The translations under genes and the position numbers were made by a program. Source: JBKPNZ01 sp046732895 (GTDB lineage Bacteria; Actinomycetota; Thermoleophilia; Solirubrobacterales; 70-9). From it: a DNA stretch of 23,125 nt. Below are positions 20,836 to 23,125 of the stretch, piece after piece. The first letter of the stretch is position 1; each line of letters starts with the position of its first letter. The notes below the pieces were generated by a model. That model saw nothing but the letters and a program-made list of their open reading frames with translations. It ran no database searches and was not told the origin of the DNA. The stretch is from the NCBI GenBank assembly GCA_046732895.1, contig JBKPNZ010000070.1:1-23125 (forward strand), written 5' to 3'.

Positions 20836-21049
20836 GGTCGCTCTTACCGTCTTCTAACCCTTGAGTAGTAGTGTGCCGCCTTGTTCCGGGCGCTGTCCGG
20901 AATTGGGGGGCCGGGTCTTGGATGACCCTTTGTGAGGGATCAGAGGACTGTGAGAGAGGCTTACGCCCCGCCGGGGAGTGAATCGGCACATGCAGGGATG
21001 CCGTGGGGCCTGTGCGCGAGAGCGCGCGCTCGCTTAGGGTAGGTACGGG
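20836..21049 (+). promoter_or_regulatory. Hairpin-rich leader before the peptide transporter
   Basis: This 214-nt gap has no ORF of note but several stems: TTCCGG/CCGGAA (20884-20902), GGGTC/GACCC (20913-20928), CCCC/GGGG (20966-20976), CGGCA/TGCCG (20984-21003) and GCGAG/CTCGC (21016-21033). The last lies 16 nt before the TTG start. It may be a 5' untranslated regulatory region, or the end of the previous transcript plus a promoter. I cannot match it to a riboswitch class with confidence. No A/T-rich promoter is obvious apart from TAGGGT at 21035-21040. Confidence 0.4.
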
Positions 21050-22045
21050 TTGGAAGCCGGAGAGTTTCGCGAGGATCGACCGGCGGCAGTCGGTGCTGGG
21101 GCCGAGCTCACAGAGATCGACGCGACTGCGATCGCCGCCCGCTCGCCGTGGCAGCTCTTCTGGAAGCGGTTCAAGGAGGACCGACTCGCGATGGCCTCGC
21201 TCATCTTCCTGGGGCTGTTGATCATCGCCGCCATCTTCGCGCCCGCCGTCGTCCGGATCTTCGGCGCGCCGACCGACTACGACTTCCGTGACACGAGCGC
21301 GCTCGACCCGCTCTTCGCCACTCCGACCGGCCCGACGGCCGACCATATCTTCGGCGTCGACCAGCTCGGCCGTGATGTCTTCACCCGCACCATATACGGG
21401 GCGCGCGTTTCGCTTACGGTGGCCTTCTCGGCGACCTTCTTCGCCACTGTTCTGGGCGTTATCGCCGGGCTCATCGCCGGCTACTTCCGCGGCTGGGCCG
21501 ACACGCTCATCTCGCGCTCGGTCGACGTGCTGCTGGCGATCCCCTACCTCCTGCTCGCCACCGGGCTGGCCGCCGCGTGCACTCTCGGCGGCGCCGGCTG
21601 CCTCGGCGGTCTGATCAAGCCGGGCCTCGGCGTCGTGATCTTCGTGATCTCGATCACCAGCTGGACGTATATGGCGCGGATCGTCCGCGGCCAGACGCTG
21701 TCACTGCGCGAGAAGGAATTCGTCGAGGCGTCGCGCTCGCTTGGCGCCTCGAACATGCGGATCATCTTCCGCGAGCTCCTCCCCAACCTGACGGCGCCGA
21801 TCATCGTCTACGCCTCGATCCTGATCCCGCAGGTGATCCTGTACGAGGCGGCGCTCTCGTTCCTCGGCGTCGGCGTCACGAACCAGCCGAGCTGGGGCCA
21901 GATGATCTCCGACGCGACCCCCACCTTCAACGAGGCCTGGTGGTACATGCTCTTCCCCGGCCTCGCCCTGCTCTTCACCGTGCTCGCCTTCAACCTCGTC
22001 GGCGACGCGATGCAGGACGCCCTCAATCCCCGCTCCAAGAAGTGA
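21050..22045 (+). CDS. Peptide/nickel-type ABC transporter permease (DppC/OppC family)
   Basis: 331 aa. A short cytoplasmic N-terminus with PWQLFWKRFKEDRLAMASL leads to the first helix (about residues 49-67). The family hallmark FGVDQLGRDVFTRTIYGARVSL is at about 101-122, and the EAA loop that contacts the ATPase is EASRSLGASNMRIIFRELLPN (226-246). About six helices in all. It forms the channel with a DppB partner, not in the window. TTG 21050 is the only start between an in-frame stop (21035-21037) and ATG 21190, which would remove half of the conserved N-terminus. A non-family touch is CTLGGAGC (Cys177, Cys184) in a periplasmic or membrane turn. The solute-binding lipoprotein follows 54 nt later. 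Confidence 0.92.
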   Translation: MEAGEFREDRPAAVGAGAELTEIDATAIAARSPWQLFWKRFKEDRLAMASLIFLGLLIIAAIFAPAVVRIFGAPTDYDFRDTSALDPLFATPTGPTADHIFGVDQLGRDVFTRTIYGARVSLTVAFSATFFATVLGVIAGLIAGYFRGWADTLISRSVDVLLAIPYLLLATGLAAACTLGGAGCLGGLIKPGLGVVIFVISITSWTYMARIVRGQTLSLREKEFVEASRSLGASNMRIIFRELLPNLTAPIIVYASILIPQVILYEAALSFLGVGVTNQPSWGQMISDATPTFNEAWWYMLFPGLALLFTVLAFNLVGDAMQDALNPRSKK

Positions 22046-22068
22046 AGCCTTGAAATGAGCTCAAAAAA

Positions 22069-22082
22069 CGGGACATATCCCG
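22069..22082. other. Hairpin between permease and binding protein
   Basis: CGGGA and TCCCG pair with a 4-nt loop (CATA), preceded by six A. On the minus strand this reads as a stem followed by TTTTTT, the form of an intrinsic terminator, though no minus gene precedes it. On the plus strand it could mark an mRNA processing or protection point that lets the binding protein be made in excess over the permease. Confidence 0.4.
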
Positions 22083-22099
22083 AACCGAAAGGAAGGACG

Positions 22100-23125
22100 A
22101 TGCGATCCAAATTGCTCTGGGTGCTCGTACCTGGGGTGCTGCTCGCTCTTGCCCTCGCGATGTCCGCGTGTGGCTCGAGCGACGAAGGCGGCACCTCAGC
22201 GAGCATTGAGAACAAGTTCCCGCCGCCGACTGCGGCGCCGGATGGCGCCCAGAAGGGCGGGGACCTGGTCGTGCTCGCCGCCGGTGACGTCGACTACATC
22301 GACCCCGGCGCCGCGTACTACCAGTTCAGCTACATGGTGGACTCGGCGACCCAGCGACAGCTGCAGTCGTGGGCGCCCGATGACGTCCTGAAGCCAACAC
22401 CCGACCTCGCCACCGGCGAGCCGGAGATCTCCGACGACGGCCTGACGATCACGTTCAAGCTGCAGTCCGGGATCAAGTACTCGCCACCGCTCAATCAGGA
22501 GGTCGTCTGCGACGACTTCAAGTATGCGATCGAGCGGTCGTTGCTGCCCGGTGTCGCCAACGGCTACGTCGGGACGTACATGAAGGACATCACCGGGTTC
22601 GCGGACGCCACGAAGGCGGCCGCCGATGATCCGACCAAGGCGCCTGACATCAAGGGCATCACCTGCCCCGATGACCAGACGCTGGAGATCCAGCTCGACA
22701 AGACGAGCTCGGCCGGAGTCATCGGAGCGCTGTCGCTGCCGGTTGGATCGCCCGTCCCGAGGGAATACGCGGCGAAGTACGACGCCGAGAACCCCTCGAC
22801 GTACGGCACCCACCAGGTCGCCACCGGTCCGTACATGATCGAGAACTCAAGCTCAGGTGAGCTGACCGGCTACACCTCCGGTAAGGAGATCAAGCTGGTG
22901 CGGAACCCGAACTGGGATCCGGAGACGGACTTCCGTCCCGCGTATCTCGACTCGATTGAAGTCCAGGAGGGCTTCTCCGACACCATCTCGGCGTCGAAGA
23001 AGATCCTGCAGGGCGACGCGCAGGTGAACGGCGACTTCTCAACGCCGCCCACCTCGCTCAAGGAAGCCGCCACGAAGTACCCGGATCAGCTGACGCTGAC
23101 CCCGTCCGGCGGTAACCGCTACATC
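22100..23125 (+). CDS. Peptide-type ABC transporter solute-binding lipoprotein, 3' truncated by window
   Basis: The first 342 codons of a family 5 extracellular solute-binding protein (full length is usually 500-600 aa); it is open at position 23125. The signal peptide MRSKLLWVLV... ends at an A-M-S-A-C lipobox (Cys24). Features of the family: GGDLVVLAAGDVDYIDPG after the linker, PDLATGEPEISDDGLTITFKLQSGIKYS, DDFKYAIERSL, the hallmark ATGPYMI and VRNPNWDPETD. It would bind an oligopeptide or similar ligand outside the membrane and pass it to the permease just upstream. GGAAGG stands 4-9 nt before the ATG. Cys residues in VVCDDF and ITCPDD may form a disulphide. Confidence 0.93.
   Translation, partial: MRSKLLWVLVPGVLLALALAMSACGSSDEGGTSASIENKFPPPTAAPDGAQKGGDLVVLAAGDVDYIDPGAAYYQFSYMVDSATQRQLQSWAPDDVLKPTPDLATGEPEISDDGLTITFKLQSGIKYSPPLNQEVVCDDFKYAIERSLLPGVANGYVGTYMKDITGFADATKAAADDPTKAPDIKGITCPDDQTLEIQLDKTSSAGVIGALSLPVGSPVPREYAAKYDAENPSTYGTHQVATGPYMIENSSSGELTGYTSGKEIKLVRNPNWDPETDFRPAYLDSIEVQEGFSDTISASKKILQGDAQVNGDFSTPPTSLKEAATKYPDQLTLTPSGGNRYI

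Noticed and set aside
20973..21008. c-di-AMP (ydaO) riboswitch call
   Set aside because: Only one segment resembles the class; the conserved CCGAAxCCG and CAGCTAACC-type blocks are missing, so no riboswitch is annotated.
1..23125. Mobile elements, CRISPR arrays, tRNA or rRNA genes
   Set aside because: No transposase or integrase motifs, no spaced direct repeats, and no cloverleaf-like sequence were found in the short gaps between genes.

Overview
The window is about 70% GC by eye, with dense genes, many 1-4 nt overlaps between neighbours and frequent GTG/TTG starts. Gene content (DUF6812- and DUF6458-like proteins, a soluble zinc anti-sigma factor, SpoIIE phosphatase, adjacent proline catabolic enzymes, many starts that look leaderless) points to a high-GC actinobacterium, most likely of the Thermoleophilia/Solirubrobacterales type. 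That placement is inferred from style and family content only. I see no tRNA, rRNA, CRISPR array, insertion sequence or phage gene. It reads as ordinary chromosome rich in small transcriptional units, each with its own regulator.

Layout. (1) 1-381, minus: an ArsR repressor overlapping an SRPBCC-domain gene that leaves the window, with a perfect inverted repeat over the probable promoter. (2) 472-1980, minus: a lipoprotein of the endonuclease/exonuclease/phosphatase fold with two C-terminal beta domains. (3) 2092-3444, plus: a small membrane protein with a GCPLCNK motif, then an alpha/beta hydrolase. (4) 3517-6469: a GntR/FCD regulator (plus) convergent with an operon on minus of FrsA-like hydrolase, Rid-family protein and LysE exporter. 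The same CTGrCATGTCAr element stands before the regulator and before the exporter. (5) 6574-8166, minus: an ECF sigma factor, its soluble zinc anti-sigma factor and a DoxX membrane protein, with two identical two-box promoters, one before the sigma gene and one before doxX. (6) 8223-10786: a cupin, a SnoaL-like protein, an SMP-30 lactonase and a divergent TetR regulator followed by two small membrane-protein genes (to 11587).

(7) 11703-14665, minus: proline dehydrogenase and glutamate-semialdehyde dehydrogenase, overlapping by 4 nt, which together convert proline to glutamate. (8) 14778-16248, plus: a DUF6812-like protein and a PAS-SpoIIE phosphatase whose start is unclear. (9) 16257-17635, minus: a zinc alcohol dehydrogenase coupled to a CsaA-like protein, divergent from an aldo/keto reductase. 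(10) 18623-20835: a DUF6458 protein, a UPF0104-type flippase-like membrane protein and a short-chain dehydrogenase. (11) 20836-23125, plus: a hairpin-rich leader, a DppC-type peptide permease and a solute-binding lipoprotein cut by the window end.

The most notable signals are regulatory: the paired ECF promoters, the shared GntR operator, the TetR operator, and a recurring TANNNT-like box 6-8 nt before start codons that lack a Shine-Dalgarno sequence. No single element qualifies as a clearly new defence or mobile system. The best candidates for undescribed biology are the hydrolase/Rid/LysE/GntR unit and the ECF/anti-sigma/DoxX unit.
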